64,000 nucleotides of DNA from Zhongshania aliphaticivorans (GTDB lineage Bacteria; Pseudomonadota; Gammaproteobacteria; Pseudomonadales; Spongiibacteraceae): assembly GCF_001586255.1 (NCBI RefSeq), contig NZ_CP014544.1, forward strand, positions 4,062,501 to 4,126,500, given 5' to 3'. Shown here piece by piece: positions 63,552-64,000 of this stretch (its first letter is position 1; each line of letters opens with the position of its first letter). The position numbers and the translations under genes were made by a program. The notes under the pieces are model-generated. The model saw only the letters and a program-made list of their open reading frames with translations. It did no database searches and was not told where the DNA came from.

Positions 63552-64000
63552 CTAGGGAGCCAATTCTTGGTATTGCATCTTCAAAAATCTATTCTCTTTT
63601 GTAAATGCCGCTCGGGAGTATTCATTAAGGTTTATGTTTAGTAATTCTAAATCTGAACCACTAAATTTATCGCTATTAATAGTAAGTATATATTGCCTGC
63701 CACTGAGCAAATCAATATTTTCGCCAATGTAATTAATACTTTGAATTAAAGTATCTTGGTCAACATCAAAAATATTGTCATGCACTAAGAAGCCGGGGTG
63801 ATGCTTCGATGTTTCTGGGTTTATCAGCAAAGCAAAGTCATATAGAAATACTTTTTCTCTGTTGATACTGTGACTTCCATCTGAGTCAGTGCGAAGTTCA
63901 AATTTCAAAACTTCCTTTCGTTTTGAAACTTCAATTCCAAATGAGCTTCTTCTGTTTCCAAAAACATAATCGTGCATATCAAGAATTGTTCTTTCAAAAG
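63552..64000 (-). CDS. DUF2326-family ABC-type ATPase, C-terminal part (5' end outside window)
   Basis: The frame is open from beyond base 64000 (residues before the Met at 63977 read ERTILD), so only the last 149 residues are visible. FGNRRSSFGIEV (signature region), KVFLYDFALLINPET and the Walker-B-like GFLVHDNIFDVDQ match the C-terminus of DUF2326 proteins, RecN/SMC-like coiled-coil ATPases. They are known as ATPases of ABC-three-component defence systems. The N-terminus and any partner genes lie outside the window. Confidence 0.7.
   Translation of the reverse strand, partial: FERTILDMHDYVFGNRRSSFGIEVSKRKEVLKFELRTDSDGSHSINREKVFLYDFALLINPETSKHHPGFLVHDNIFDVDQDTLIQSINYIGENIDLLSGRQYILTINSDKFSGSDLELLNINLNEYSRAAFTKENRFLKMQYQELAP

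Overview
The window looks like chromosomal DNA of a heterotrophic, probably marine, gammaproteobacterium (Cellvibrionales/Spongiibacteraceae-like). This placement is inferred from family resemblance and moderate GC, not from a marker gene. It carries aerobic housekeeping genes (trhP, ubiC-ubiA, mtgA, katG, dld), many one- to four-gene catabolic or stress cassettes, two TonB-dependent receptors next to regulators and hydrolytic or oxidative enzymes, two intact insertion sequences, and several families of non-coding repeats. No rRNA, tRNA or CRISPR array was recognised.

Layout. 1-9.9 kb: a partial OmpA-type outer-membrane protein; trhP; the ubiquinone operon ubiC-ubiA plus a FemAB-like acyltransferase gene; a rubredoxin/rubredoxin-reductase fusion; an exported coiled-coil protein; and a PP2C phosphatase-FHA pair. 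10-19.4 kb: a lipoprotein hydrolase; two methyltransferases; a three-gene cluster of dicarboxylate-type symporter, class I-like HMG-CoA reductase and class III CoA-transferase; and katG. 19.4-27.2 kb: three small reverse-strand genes, then a sigma-54 activator of the FisR type facing cydA-cydB-persulfide dioxygenase-SulP transporter, with a near-perfect -24/-12 promoter between them. This is the most coherent functional module in the window. 27.2-34.5 kb: TonB receptor, Crp-type regulator and secreted carboxylesterase; MAPEG protein; DASS transporter.

34.8-45.4 kb is the accessory-looking part: a 267-bp tandem repeat, an intact IS4-family element with a 9-bp target duplication, a secreted PKD/thrombospondin-3 protein, a SpoU methyltransferase-DUF3703 pair, and a GGDEF-EAL protein with a 21-residue coiled-coil repeat. 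A tandem array of 97-bp hairpin units follows, and a second array with the same unit and exact period lies 5 kb further on. Between the arrays are mtgA, a membrane-anchored peroxiredoxin-like protein, an EamA exporter, a CNNM/CBS protein and a DUF2959 lipoprotein.

50.9-60.8 kb: a Baeyer-Villiger-type monooxygenase overlapping a cholesterol-oxidase-like GMC oxidoreductase, an AraC regulator and a second TonB receptor suggest uptake and oxidation of a hydrophobic substrate. DJ-1/PfpI, ribbon-helix-helix and D-lactate dehydrogenase genes follow. 60.8-64 kb: a GST pair, then an IS630-family element inserted exactly in the stop codon of a small gene. That gene is preceded by an integron attC-like site and by the C-terminal part of a DUF2326 ABC-type ATPase that runs off the window, so the right edge may be the border of a cassette array or defence island.
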